NCBI GenBank assembly: GCA_028571685.1
Contig: CM053166.1
Location: 59,048,111-59,112,110 of the forward strand
Source of the DNA: Heterohyrax brucei
Lineage: Eukaryota; Chordata; Mammalia; Hyracoidea; Procaviidae
Direction: 5' to 3'
DNA length: 64,000 bases
Part shown: one piece after another, positions 1 to 11,017 of the stretch
How positions within the stretch are numbered: position 1 is the stretch's first letter
How the letters are laid out: every line of letters begins with the position of its first letter
Notes under the pieces: model-generated
Databases searched by the model: none
Seen by the model: only the letters and a program-made list of their open reading frames with translations
Told to the model about the DNA's origin: nothing
Translations under genes and position numbers: made by a program

Positions 1-427
1 CATGCTTTCCCTCTGCATACAGCTCTGCAACAGCAGAGATGGCTTTAGCTCTTCCAGGGGTGCTTCCTAATATTCAATAAAAAGTCAGCAGAATAATAAC
101 TGTGTTAATGTAAAGCTGACCACCTCTTCTGAACATGAAAAAGCACCAATGCATCATTATCCTTCAAAACCTTAGGTAATCAGAACTAGTTTTCAAAACT
201 GATACACAGCTTTTTCCAGTCAACACAATGTAACATTTCAATCTCACATTTTTCAATTATGACTTTGCTAGTTTACTTACATCAGCTGTAACTAAGACGC
301 AACAAACATCATTCACCTATACACACAGTTATTTTAGGGCTTTTGGGAACCACCTAATTTACCTTCACTGGACACTTCTAAAAATGAAAAAGCAAACAAA
401 AAAACCCAAGACTTTGGATATATTTGT

Positions 428-866
428 CTCTGCAGAACTGTGATATTCACATGTGGTTTCTGAGCACTTAACATGTGGTTACTCTGGCTGACTAAATTTA
501 TTTTGAATTCTATTTATTCTTAATTTAAATTTAGAAACAGTACTTGAATCAGTTATTAGAAAACTTTTAGGTATGATTGAAGCAACTTGGGTATATAAAT
601 CTGTTTTATCAAATATAAATTTTAGTTGGTGTAAAATACACACTGGATCTGAAAGACATAGTATGAAATAAAGGTTGTTAAATCAATAATTTGTATGTTG
701 GTTACATGCTAAAACCATGTCCATAGTATTATGGACTAATTGTAAAAATTAATTCCCACTGTTTGTTGTTGCTTTTTTAAAATGTGGCCACTAGGAAATT
801 TAAAATGACATGTGTGGCTCACATTATCCATTTTTTGAGCAGAGCTGCTTTAGAGCACTTCCACAA
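428..866. mobile_element. Old non-autonomous DNA transposon remnant
   Basis: The two ends are rough inverted copies. The left reads CAGAACTGTGATATTCACATG followed by TGGTTTCTGAGCACTTAACATG; the right reads GACATGTGTGGCTCACATTA and ends near GAGCAGAGCTGCTTTA. This matches my memory of a widespread mammalian DNA-transposon repeat with CACATGTGGCTATTGAGCAC ends, but I cannot name the family with confidence. It lies inside CASK intron 1 and has no coding capacity. Confidence 0.45.
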
Positions 867-1171
867 CCACTTTACCAGGACACATTTGGATATCCTTATA
901 GTAGACAAGCTGATCATGTAACAATAGGGGCAAGAAGTAACATGTCCTCATATCAACTGGGTCTCAGTAAAGTGTGTAGCAAGCTCTATTCACAATTTCA
1001 CCATCTGAGGCAACAATGTAATGCCTTAATATGGAAGATAAAAATGAGTTTTCAGCGCTTAAATTGAAATTGAGTACTGCAGGCAACTTAAAAGACAAGG
1101 AGTCAACTGCTCTAAGGTCTTGGCTTCAGTTCCCAACTGCAGATCTTAAAACAGACAATAAAGCATCCCCT

Positions 1172-1203
1172 CAAAAAAAAAAAAAAAAGAAAAAAGAAAA
1201 AGG
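1172..1203. repeat. A-rich simple tract
   Basis: A run of about 16 A followed by AAG/AAAAAG units. It could be the tail of a decayed retroposon, but no body is recognisable next to it. Confidence 0.7.
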
Positions 1204-2244
1204 TAAAATATTTCCATGGTAGCTATCTAGCAATCCCTATTAAATAAGCAAAAATTACTCTTAAATCTTATCTCCCCAACTTCTAAACCCACAGAATACA
1301 CACTGAACTAGAAATCAACTTCAAATTGCCAGCATTTCCCTCACAAGCAAATTAACAGGATTGTGCACTTGGAATATTGTTTGACAAGAATGAAAAGGAA
1401 ACTATTCAAAACAGATTTAAGGACTGGACAATTAGATGAGGATCTGCAGATTTAATTCTCAATCAGCACTGTGATTAATCTGATTCCCTGCCTTTCCCTA
1501 GTGTAATTACACAACACAGATGAAAGGATGAGCATTTGGACTGTCAGTTCTATATTCTAGTCCAGCCCGGTGACTCAAAGCAGACAGCTCTACTACACCA
1601 ACCACCATCCCAACAACAGTCGCGGGGAGCATCGAAGACTGGTTTAACAGTCATTGCATAACAAGGCGATAAAAATTCGGATGCCCCCAACTCTTTCCAT
1701 GTTTGTCTACAAGGTGAGGAATCTGTTGAAACCGAACGCAGTCCGTCTAAAACCAACCTCCCCAATCCGAGCATGGGGTGAACACAAAGGCATCTAATAT
1801 CCTGCACAATAGGCACACACCCCACAATTTAAAAACCCGGACGCTCTTTCTCTCTACGCATGCAAAAGAAATGCAAGCCGCTCTCTTCTTTCATGGTCTG
1901 AGCCACATTCAAGGTAACAATATCCTCAACTGTTTCCAAAAAGCAACCATAAAATCGGTTCTGCCACGTCCCTGCGAAGCCGTCAGAAAAAAATGCAGCC
2001 AGATTTCAGCTGGCCACACGCCTCATGGGGTGGCAGACATCGGCTAGTCTGCCTCTACCGATCGCTGAGAACCCCAGGGCCCTGCCGGGCAGGAGGTCCA
2101 GGTCCACGTCTATAAATACTCGAGGGTGAGGAGGACAAGGGAGGTGCAGGGGAAGGAGGGCAGGGGGCAGGCCCCGAGTGGGTGCGGGAGGACCCGGGCA
2201 TCAATGAAATGCATTTTTCCACACTCCCGCTCCCTCGTGTGGAG

Positions 2245-2956
<712 letters not shown>

Positions 2957-3098
2957 CATCGACTGGAGATCCCGGCGCACCGCTTCGCTCACACACACCC
3001 TCCCGCCCCTTTCGATCAAGCCGCAAAGAGAGGCACAGGCACCGCCCACTCCAGTCAGAGAGGAGGTGGCGACCCAGGGAAGGGAACCGGACTGGCTG

Positions 3099-3108
3099 GC
3101 GCATGCGC
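3099..3108. promoter_or_regulatory. NRF-1-type site
   Basis: GCGCATGCGC, a perfect palindrome equal to the core NRF-1 consensus, lies about 790 bases upstream of the CASK ATG inside the CpG island. Binding is an inference. NRF-1 sites are common in CpG-island promoters of neuronal and mitochondrial genes. Confidence 0.6.
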
Positions 3109-3120
3109 TCGTGGCCGGGG

Positions 3121-3130
3121 CCACGTCACG
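3121..3130 (-). promoter_or_regulatory. CRE-like / ATF-type site
   Basis: The minus strand reads CGTGACGTGG, containing TGACGTGG, a CREB/ATF-type sequence, about 13 bases from the NRF-1-type palindrome. This is a motif call only. Confidence 0.4.
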
Positions 3131-3350
3131 GTGAATGGTCGGGCGCCGGGAATCTAGAGACGGGGGCGGAAAGGGGATGGCCCGAGGGGCCAGCGGGCGG
3201 CAGCTGTCGAGTTGGGGGCTGGTCGGGGTCGTCACCTCCCGCCCTGCCGAGGACCAAGCCGCGAAATGGGCCAAAGACAAAAGGTCCACGGTCGCACGCA
3301 CGCTCTCGGCTGTCTGCCATGAAAGGCTCAGAAACCCGGCCACCCTCCTT

Positions 3351-4615
3351 CTTTTGTAACTGCAGGAAGCCTTTCCCAGATTCTGCTAGGCAAGGAGGCA
3401 GGGAAAGATTCCTAATGAATGGGAAAGGAAGAAGAGAGGTGGAGAGGTTGTCACTCAAGACTGACAGGCGGTGGATGCTTTTAGTGCCACCCTGTCATTC
3501 CTTAATGAAAATGAGGGCTGGGGAAAGGGAATCCTCCACCTACAAGAAGTGGACCAAACACAAACTGTCCAGGAATGTGTGCAACAACAGACAGTAATTT
3601 GTAAAGTCAGCTCTCCCACATTCTGCCCCAAAGTCAACAAATATCTATACACCGCCTAGCACACTAGGGCAGCCTAAATAGAGGTCAAGGACTTTAAGCC
3701 CTTTTGTATATTCCACCCCTACCCCCAAACTCCCAGCCCCTACCCTTCTCCCTATAGTCCCTGTAAATGTTAGACAATTCAGGATGAAAATGCAGCTAGA
3801 GGGAGTGGATGCACGGGGTCAGCCAGGGAGTGAGGTTCTGGGTGTTGCCGCTGTACTAGGTTCCGTTCAATATGAAGATTTCTGATCAACTGAGCATGTG
3901 CGAAATGAGAAAAAGCCTTCAGACAGGTATATGCCTCAGTTAAAGACCAATAAAAAAAAGTCTTTGTTCCTCCGCACAGCAGACGCGCTCAATTGGTTCG
4001 TAAGTCAGCCTCCAGAAATCATCTGGCAAGATTCTCAGTGCGGTAATAAAAATGAAACGATAGTATTTACCAAAGGGATGGGGGCAGTGTACAAACGGGT
4101 GGGGAGAGTATGCAGACGTACAGCTTTTTTTCTCTTCAGCAGTGTTTTGTTCAAACCCTTGGCCACTCCCTCAAGACGCTGAGGGATTTACTAGCGTTAA
4201 GGATCTAGGTACTAAACCGTTTTATTTTTTAATGCAGATCACAGAAGAAACCTAACTGTATAAAATGGCTTTTCTCCTTTCCCAAAGAGCCTGTGCATTC
4301 TCTAGGGAAGGAGGCATCAGTGCCTGCGAAGCCTTGCCTCCACTGAGGGGCCAACAGTGCCAAATCACTCACACCAAGTTGGTAATGAATAAGACGTCAT
4401 TCCCTTCTGCCCTGAAGTGCACCGAGACCCTGACAAGTCACTTTATTAGCGTCCCTTTCTTTCCCCAGCCAAGTCAGAGCTATGCCAAGGCTCTCCGGCT
4501 TCATTTCAGTGTTCTACAAGGGCCTATGCCCCGAGGGAGAAATAGACAATTATAAAACAGAAAAGTGGAAGTAAATGAAAACTAAAAGTGACTGCAGAGG
4601 TAAATAAGTTCTATG
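3351..4615. other. Repeat-poor upstream flank
   Basis: No recognisable gene or repeat. Base composition returns to genome average after the island. Short open frames (for example 3898-4182) show no domain. Confidence 0.6.
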
Positions 4616-4620
4616 CTGAT

Positions 4621-5008
4621 GGAGGCTTGGTAGTGCAAAGGTTAAGCACTTAGCTAGCTGTGAAAGATCTGTGCTTGGATCTGACCAGCAACTGCAGGAT
4701 TAAAGACTTGGTAATCTTTTCCCATAGAGATTAATCTCAAGCAAACCCAATGCCAGAGTCCACTCCAACTCATAGCGACCCTTTAGGGTTTCTAAGGCTT
4801 TAAATCTCTACAGAAGCCGACTGCCACATATTTCTCCCACACAGCTGCTGGTGGTTTCCAACCTCAGACTTGTAGGTTAGCAGTGATCTTTTTTAAACAC
4901 GATGCCACCAGAGCTATTTTCATAAGCAATACAACCTAGAAAACTTTTGGGGCAGTTCCACTCTTTCCTACAGGGTCACTGTGGGTCCTCAGTTGCTCCT
5001 GATAGCCA
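4621..5008 (+). mobile_element. AfroSINE, split by a second SINE
   Basis: The left half (about 4621-4732) has the tRNA-like head and the GCAGGATTAAAGACTTGGTA middle. The right half (about 4926-5008) resumes with GGGGCAGTTCCACTCTTTCC and the GGGTCACTGTG tail. A minus-strand SINE separates the halves at the internal AGATTA/CAACC site. The long subtype (with the GAAAGATGTGGCAGTCTG middle block) is recognisable. Confidence 0.75.
4733..4925 (-). mobile_element. AfroSINE nested in another AfroSINE
   Basis: It begins with CAAACCCAATGCCAGAGTCC and runs through the reversed body (ACTCATAGCGACCC) to GATGCCACCAGAGC, the reverse complement of the head. It is complete, long subtype, and inserted into the copy at 4621-5008. 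Confidence 0.8.
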
Positions 5009-5206
5009 TCTCTACCCATGAGGGGAAGCGGAACTAAGATGAAGGTGAAACTGAGGGCAGCAGGGTAGAGATACAGAGAAACACTGTCCTTAACGACATG
5101 TCAGTCTCCTTGTCTGGCCAGCCCTCTAGACTTCTCAGTTATATAAGGCAATGAATTCCCTTATTGTTTAAGTAACTTTGAGCTGAAATTTCTATTTCTT
5201 TCAAAG

Positions 5207-5395
5207 AACCCGTTGCTGTTTATTCAGTTCTCACAGTGGCCCTATAGGACAGAGTAGAAGTGCCCCATAGGATTTCCAAGACTTACTGACGCAGACTGCC
5301 ACATCTTACTCCTGCTGAACAACTGATAGATTTCATCCACTGACATTTTGGTTAGCAGCAGTCCAGTGGTTAACCACTGCATCTGGTAGAACCCA
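5207..5395 (-). mobile_element. AfroSINE
   Basis: Reversed AfroSINE running from the CTATAGGACAGAGTAG tail block to TTGGTTAGCAGCAGTCCAGTG and the head remnant CTGGTAGAACCC. Long subtype, moderately diverged. Confidence 0.8.
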
Positions 5396-5526
5396 GAAAA
5401 AAAAAATCAGAGACAAATATATGTCACATATTTAGGTAATGTGAACCTAGATCTCTTAGTTCCCAGTGTGGTGTTTAGACATGCATAAGAATTTCTCTGA
5501 AGTATACATCCCTCATAATTTGTATC

Positions 5527-5920
5527 ATGTGTCTCAATGGTTAAGTGCTTGGCTGCTATCTGAAAGGTTGGTGGTTGGAAGCCACCAGCCTCTCCATAGG
5601 AGAAAAATATAACAGTCTGCTTCTGTGAAGATTCCAAACCAAGAAACCAAGCCCACTGCCATCAAGTCAATCCTGACTCATGGTCACCCTATAGGACAGA
5701 GTAGAAATGGTCCATATGGTTTCAAAGGCTGTAAATCTTCATGGAAGCAGACTGCCACATTTTTGTCCCACAGAGCAGCTGGTGGGTTTGTACTACTGAC
5801 CTTTTGGTTAGTGGCTGAGTGCTAAACCACTGTACCTTAGAAACCCTATGGGGCAGTTCTGATCTGTCCTGTAGGATTGCTATGAGTTATAATTTGCTTC
5901 AGGGCAATGAGTTTTTATTA
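5527..5920 (+). mobile_element. AfroSINE, split by a second SINE
   Basis: The left half (5527-5638) carries GGTTAAGTGCTTGGCTGC and the ACAGTCTGCTTCTGTGAAGA block. The right half (about 5839-5920) resumes at AGAAACCCTATGGGGCAG and ends with GGCAATGAGTTTTTAT. The break is at the same internal position as in the 4621-5008 copy. Confidence 0.8.
5639..5838 (-). mobile_element. AfroSINE nested in another AfroSINE
   Basis: Full-length reversed copy from CCAAGCCCACTGCCATCAAG to GCTAAACCACTGTACC. It is inserted in the plus-strand copy around it. Confidence 0.85.
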
Positions 5921-5929
5921 TGGCAAGAG

Positions 5930-6152
5930 GCAAGCTTGGGTGGTGCAAGTAGTTTGCAATTGTCTGCAAAACCTTTAGAGGTTTGTGGTTTGAACCCACC
6001 TCATGGCTCCACAAAAGAAAGCCCTGGCATACTGCTTCCACAAAGATTTTCGCCACAGAAACCCTATGAAGTAGTTCTTTTCTGTCATAGGAGTGTGGGG
6101 TCACCATGAGTCAAAATTAACTGGATAGCAATGGGTTTGGTTTTTTGCATTA
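5930..6152 (+). mobile_element. AfroSINE, diverged long subtype
   Basis: The head GGGTGGTGCAAGTAGTTTGC, the middle block GCATACTGCTTCCACAAAGA and the tail GGTCACCATGAGTCAAAATT followed by a T-rich end are all recognisable. Confidence 0.75.
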
Positions 6153-6823
6153 TTATGGGTGAGACATTTCCCTTCTGTTTCTAGAGCTCAAAATAACAAA
6201 ACCTTTCAAATGAAGTTAATTCTTCTCTGGGTTTCTGCCAAAAACCCAAGCTCAGTACTCCTTCAGTAAATAAGCACAACTGTAAATGGTCAGGTGTTAG
6301 CCAACAGTGCTTTAAACAAATGGGGGAGATATCTTTCTCATGTAGCAAGGAGTCTAGAGGTGGATAGTTGTGATACTGGTTTCAAAAGTATGGTCAAGGA
6401 CCTAGCTTCTTTCTTTCCATTCTGCCATCCTTAACATGTTAGCTTTTCATCTTCAGACTTTTTATTTGATCATCACAAGTTGGCTGCCACGATCTCAAAC
6501 ATCAAACTGTATTCAAAGGCAGGAGGCAAGAGAGTAGCAGGGGTAGACAAGATCTTTTTGACCCCTCTCCCATCTCTTATTAGGGAAAGAAAATATCTTG
6601 CTCTATGTCACTGGCTAGAAGAGAGTCACATGACAACCCTCTGTAAGGGAAGCTGGAGACTCAAGTGCTTAACTTTTCCTGCCTCCTCATGGTATGTGGG
6701 AAAGGGAGAAACAGGTTGACAATGGCTCTTAGGTAGTCAATCGGTAGTATCTTCAATACTAGAAAAATAACCGATGAAATAATTCTATATCATCATCAGA
6801 AAATAAATGTACCTCTAAAAATC
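6153..6823. other. No feature seen
   Basis: Ordinary AT-rich sequence. The 79-residue frame at 6480-6719 has no recognisable similarity. Confidence 0.5.
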
Positions 6824-6983
6824 CCAAAACCCACTGCTGTCTACTCAATTCTGACTCACAGTGATCCTATACGACAGAGTAGAACTGCCACATAGAGTTT
6901 CCAAGGAGCTCATGGTGGATTTGAACTGCCAACCTTCTGGTTGGCAGCCATAACACTTAACCACTGCACTATCAAGGTTTCCA
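6824..6983 (-). mobile_element. AfroSINE, short subtype
   Basis: Runs from CCCAAAACCCACTGCTGTC to CACTATCAAGGTTTCC, the reversed head. It lacks the GATGTGGCAGTCTGCTTCC block of the long subtype. Confidence 0.85.
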
Positions 6984-6994
6984 GAGATATCTCT

Positions 6995-7032
6995 AACTCA
7001 GTGCTGTCAAGTTGGGTCTGACTCTCAGTGAC
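6995..7032 (-). mobile_element. AfroSINE/RTE tail fragment
   Basis: AGTGCTGTCAAGTTGGGTCT and the following ACTCTCAGTGAC correspond to the shared tail of AfroSINE and RTE in reverse. About 38 bases only. Confidence 0.5.
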
Positions 7033-7053
7033 ATATCTCTAGTATATATATAA

Positions 7054-7213
7054 TGGAAACCCTGGTGGCACAGTGGTTAAGAGCTATGGTTGTTAACCAA
7101 AAGGCCAAGAGTGCAAATCCACCAGGCACTCCTTGGAAACTCTCTGGGAACAGTTTCTACTCCATCCTATGGGATGGCTCTGAGTTGGAATTGACTCAAT
7201 GGCATTTTTTTTG
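7054..7213 (+). mobile_element. AfroSINE, first of a tandem pair
   Basis: Starts TGGAAACCCTGGTGGCACAG and ends with TTGACTCAATGGCA and a short T run. It is flanked by CTAGTATATA-type repeats, shared with the next copy. Confidence 0.9.
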
Positions 7214-7226
7214 TCTAGTATATAAC

Positions 7227-7390
7227 TGGAAACCCTGGTGGCATAGTGAGTTAAGTGCTACATCTGCTAACCAAAAGGTCGGCAGTTCAATTCTGCCTAG
7301 GTGCTCCTTGGAAACTATGGGGCAGTTCCACTCTGACCTCTAGGGTCGCCATGAGTAGGACCTGACTCAATGGCAATGGGTTTTTTGGGT
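7227..7390 (+). mobile_element. AfroSINE, second of a tandem pair
   Basis: Starts TGGAAACCCTGGTGGCATAG and ends CAATGGCAATGGGTTTTTTG. The flanking CTAGTATATAAC / TTAGTGTATAAC repeats show it inserted at the same target as its neighbour. Confidence 0.9.
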
Positions 7391-7403
7391 TTTAGTGTAT
7401 AAC

Positions 7404-7914
7404 TGACATTCGGGCCTTAAAAAGTTAGGAAATATCTAATAACCCATAAAGCTAGGTTTGTTACTAAACAAATTTGTTTCTGAGATATCATTGGAAATCC
7501 TGAATGAGTATGAGGTGTTGGACTTCTTCACAATTGCATTAGACAGTATCAGGCTGTTGGGCTCCCATATACATTCATCATGACAGAGAAATAGAAGGGG
7601 AAACACATTATAGAGAAGTAGTAGCATGAGTACAACACAGGTCAGTGTGGCACAGGGTTAATTTCAGCAATTTGGAGCTTACCCTTGTCCTGAAGTTATG
7701 ATTGTTTAAGCATATAAATTATTATTGAATTAATGAATAAAATTAAGAGTGACACTGCACTTAACTGGAATAAAGCTATTACCTTGTGTTATAAACAGGA
7801 TGTTCTAAACTCAAATAAACAGGATGTTCTAAATTCAAACACCATCAATCTCACCTAGAAAAAAGCTACATACACTAGACATATTCCAATATCAAATTGC
7901 AAATCATTTTTTTA
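7404..7914. other. No feature seen
   Basis: AT-rich sequence. A short direct repeat (AAACAGGATGTTCTAAA near 7793 and 7817) is the only structure. Confidence 0.5.
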
Positions 7915-8420
7915 TATTCATTCAATGTCTATGCTAATCACTGTGACTATAGCTACAAATAAAGCAGATGCTATCCCTGCCCTTTCTGAGCATCTTTCTA
8001 AAAGAAAACAAGTAGTAGGCAACTGAGAGTAATCAAGAATGGTGATCATTAGTACTACAGAAGTACAGGAACAAATAACAAGGGGACGTAACATACTCTA
8101 TGGATCACGGAAGGCCCACGTGAGGAAGTGATGTTTAAATAAAGAGTGAGAAAGTAGAAACTAACAAGGTAAAGGAAGTGGGGGCCAGGTGATCGTAGAC
8201 AGAGGGAACAACCTTGGTGAAGTCCTGGAGATGAGTGAGAACATGCTCTTTTGGAAGAAAAACACACATACTCTTTTGAAAAAGTAGATGTGGCTGGATC
8301 ATAGAGTGTAAGGAGATGCCAAAGGAAGCTGGAGAAATAGGCAGAGACCAGATTGTGTCAAATGCCATTTTAAGGAATTCACTCATTAAAAGACTGCACA
8401 TTGCAGTGGCATTAGAATCT
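7915..8420 (-). mobile_element. L2 LINE 3' fragment
   Basis: ATTCATTCAATGTCTATGC, CTATCCCTGCCCTTTCTGAG and the following AAGTGATGTTTAAAT / GAGGGAACAACCTTGGTGAA sequence match the reverse of the L2 3' end. Old and diverged. Confidence 0.65.
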
Positions 8421-8425
8421 TATAA

Positions 8426-8616
8426 TGGAATCCCTGGTTGGTACAAACAGTAACTGCACTCAGCTGCTGATCAAAAGGGTGTACTGGAGGTGCCTTAAAG
8501 AAAGCACTGATAGTCTTCTTTTGAAATATTAGCAAGAAGTCATACCAAGTGCAGTTGTACTCTGATACACATAGGGGCGCCATGAGTCAAAACTGATTCA
8601 AAGGCAACTAGTTTAG
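8426..8616 (+). mobile_element. AfroSINE, highly diverged
   Basis: GGAATCCCTGGTTGGTACAA at the head and GGCGCCATGAGTCAAAACTG at the tail are clear. The middle is degraded. Confidence 0.7.
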
Positions 8617-9188
8617 AATCTTATTTGTAGATTGAAGAAGACTTTGTTGTGCATTATGGAGAAAATACATGTTAGGTAAGTGTCATTCAAGCATAAGTCA
8701 TAGCACTGTTGGCCATGAGTTCAATGTTAATGAATCAATGAAAGGGTACATCCAGAAAAAGAAAGGAAAGTCAAGAATGTGTATGTAAGGCTGCTCTGCA
8801 AAGTGCTAAGCTACCATTAACAGTGCAGGATGAAGCAATGGAAAAAATGGAAAAGTGACTACATTTGTGGATTCAGGAGATAATGACTGAATTAAAAAAA
8901 AAAGTAAAGTGCAACAGCATTGTTATGAGACTGAGAGTCAAATAAATTGATTATGTTACCTACGGTCAGGAAAATGTTCAACCCTTCTCAGCTAGTGTTA
9001 GAAACTTTTAACCCGTAAAACCAAGTTATGTATTGATCAATTGATAAAAACATTGTGACCAGAGGCTCACAAGAATCTATTCTTGTATTTCCTCTAGGAG
9101 GAATGAACGGCCCAGTAGTCACTAATTCAATGTTTGCAGTGACTCTGCAGAATATAACTTCTGTAAAAATCAAGAATCTACTTACATA
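8617..9188. other. No feature seen
   Basis: Ordinary sequence. No recognisable repeat or coding signal. Confidence 0.45.
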
Positions 9189-9711
9189 TGAAGACTGCCA
9201 ATTAAGTTCATGAACTCACCCCATAAAAGTACCATATACCTCATTGCTGAATATCACTACAGACACTTTTGCAGTACTGCCCTTGGGAAGCTATGCACTG
9301 ATGCCAGTACCTAGTCCACCCTTCAAAGCAATTTGGGAACTCTTTTCCTTGAATGGCCATCAGAGCTGTCATCTTATTACCCTTAATGTCCTGAATGGCA
9401 TCAAAACGTCTTCCTTTCAATATTTCGTTTAGCTTTGGGTAAAGAGAAAGTCCCTGGAGGCCAGATTAGGTAAGTAGGGAGGCTGTTCCAATACAGTTGT
9501 TTACTGGCTAAAAACTCCTTCAGAGACAACTATACAATTAAGTCTGCAAACTTGCCACCATGCCGCCATGCGCAATGGCCTTTCCAGAAAGAGTTCCAAA
9601 ATTGTTTTAAAGGTGGACTAGGCACTGGTGTCAGTGACTGTAGTGATATACAGCAACGAGGTATGTGGCACTTAGAACAATTAAGTTCACTGACTTAATT
9701 GTCAGACCTAG
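9189..9711 (-). mobile_element. Mariner-like DNA transposon with palindromic arms
   Basis: The ends are inverted (GACTGCCAATTAAGTTCATG on the left, CTTAATTGTCAGACCTAG on the right). The left part, read on the minus strand, encodes the C-terminal part of a mariner-type transposase. The right part (about 9580-9675) is an inverted copy of the terminal segment of the left part, so the element folds back on itself. Same layout as the copy at 45847-46385, in opposite orientation. Family: Tc1/mariner, from the transposase fragment and TA flank. No intact gene. Confidence 0.8.
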
Positions 9712-9769
9712 GACTGTCCTCCCCCTTAGTTACCGTTTAAAATGTAAATACTCCTATAGTATTAAATAG

Positions 9770-10249
9770 CTGAAATGGTGATAGGTTCTCCACTCAAATC
9801 TCCTCTATTCTGTTATACCGTTTCGGTGTGCTCCTCCCCCAGCTTCAGCATGTGTTTTCCTTCCAAAGCCCACATATGTGACTTCTTTGGAGGCCTTCCC
9901 TCAAGCTACCATGATCACTTTGCTGACCTTGAAGGGCCTGGGAAGTTACATCTCTTCTGTCTTCTCATTTAGCCAATGACTGTAAGAATCTGAAAGCTTA
10001 GATCAGTTACCTGGGGGAAAGGGAACAACTCTAAGAGGTTACTTCTACTCCAAGAGCTCACCTGTGAAATCAGGCTGAAGCTGCTGTTCACAAGACTTTT
10101 CCTGAAATTACCACTTTGCCTGGCTCCCTGCTGTTCCCTTTCCTACTTCTCTCAGTCCCTAGGGTGTCTCCAGGGAACCCTTCCTTACTAAATCACTTGT
10201 TCATGAATCGCCTTATCAGAATCTGCTCCCGGGGAACCCAACCTAAGGG
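9770..10249 (+). mobile_element. Possible old LTR remnant
   Basis: The end AATCTGCTCCCGGGGAACCC followed by AACCTAAG resembles the 3' ends of old mammalian LTRs. The upstream part is unresolved, and the left boundary is uncertain. Confidence 0.3.
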
Positions 10250-10436
10250 AACGGTGTTTCTCAAAGTGTGATAACTGCATCAGAATCACTGGGTAGCTTG
10301 TTAAAAATGATGACTCCCAGGCTCTTTTACTCCAGATCTACTGAATTTGACTCTCTAGGAACAAGTTGCAGGGATTTGCATTTTTATAAGCTTCGCAAGT
10401 GAGTCTTGTATATCTTCGGTGTTAAGCACCACCACC
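10250..10436 (+). mobile_element. MER5A (hAT-Charlie MITE)
   Basis: GTGTTTCTCAAAGTGTGATA, CTGCATCAGAATCACTGGGT, AGCTTGTTAAAAATG, TCTACTGAATTTGACTCTCT and GGGATTTGCATTTTTATAAG follow the MER5A order. Length is close to the usual 189 bases. Confidence 0.85.
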
Positions 10437-10734
10437 CTAACACTGGCCTCTGAATAAGCTGTCTGATAAAAAGGAGCCAGGGCTGACTTCATCACTAGGG
10501 TGGAGAAGCCATAAGAAACTCGAAAGAGCACACCAGGGAGCAGAAAAGGTCCTGAATACAAATGTGTTTCCTTCCCAGTTTCTGCTGGTGCCAATCTTGT
10601 AAACCTGTTTCTAAAGATTCAGTTTGCTCTTCTTCGTTTAATATCAATGAATAAGTCATTGGAAACTTGTTTGATTGTGAATGGCTTCATAGCCCGTAAC
10701 ACTTTCTGGAACTCTGTTTTACAGCCTTTGTTTA

Positions 10735-10818
10735 CAACCTTGCTTCTCCACACTCCAGCACCTGGAAAGTATCTAGTACATAGTAGGTACTTCATATACA
10801 CTTGTTAAGTAAACAGCT
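10735..10818 (+). mobile_element. L2 LINE 3' terminal fragment
   Basis: GCACCTGGAAAGTATCTAGT followed by ACATAGTAGGTACTTCATAT is the L2 3' terminus. Confidence 0.6.
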
Positions 10819-10836
10819 CTATGCTTCATGAGTTGG

Positions 10837-11000
10837 AAACCATGATGGCATGATGGTTAAGTGCTACAGCTGCTAACTAAATGGTCTGCAATTCAAATTC
10901 ACCAGGTGCTCCTTGGAAACTCTATGGGGCTGTTCTACCCTGTCCTATAGAGTCACTATGAGTTGGCATAGACTCAACTGCACTGGGTTTGATTTTGGTA
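10837..11000 (+). mobile_element. AfroSINE with target duplication
   Basis: Short-subtype copy flanked by a 17-base duplication, TATGCTTCATGAGTTGG (10820-10836) and TATGCTTCATGAATTGG (11001-11017), with one mismatch. Confidence 0.92.
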
Positions 11001-11017
11001 TATGCTTCATGAATTGG

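Larger units (their letters stand above)
1..2244 (-). other. CASK: CASK intron 1, 5' part (partial)
   Basis: On the minus strand this follows directly after the GTGAGT donor of CASK coding exon 1, so it is the beginning of the first intron, which continues beyond the left edge of the window. It holds an old DNA-transposon remnant (about 428-866) and an A-rich tract near 1172. No AfroSINE or second exon was found. The open frames here (for example 810-1067 and 1550-1825) show no recognisable domain and are treated as chance. Confidence 0.85.

Noticed and set aside
2111-2118. TATAAATA box on the plus strand near the CASK exon
   Set aside because: It lies downstream of the CASK start in intron 1 and faces the other way. 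No plus-strand transcript can be supported from sequence.
4621-7400. CRISPR-like array of regularly recurring repeats
   Set aside because: The repeats are 160-200-base SINEs in both orientations with irregular spacing in a mammalian genome.
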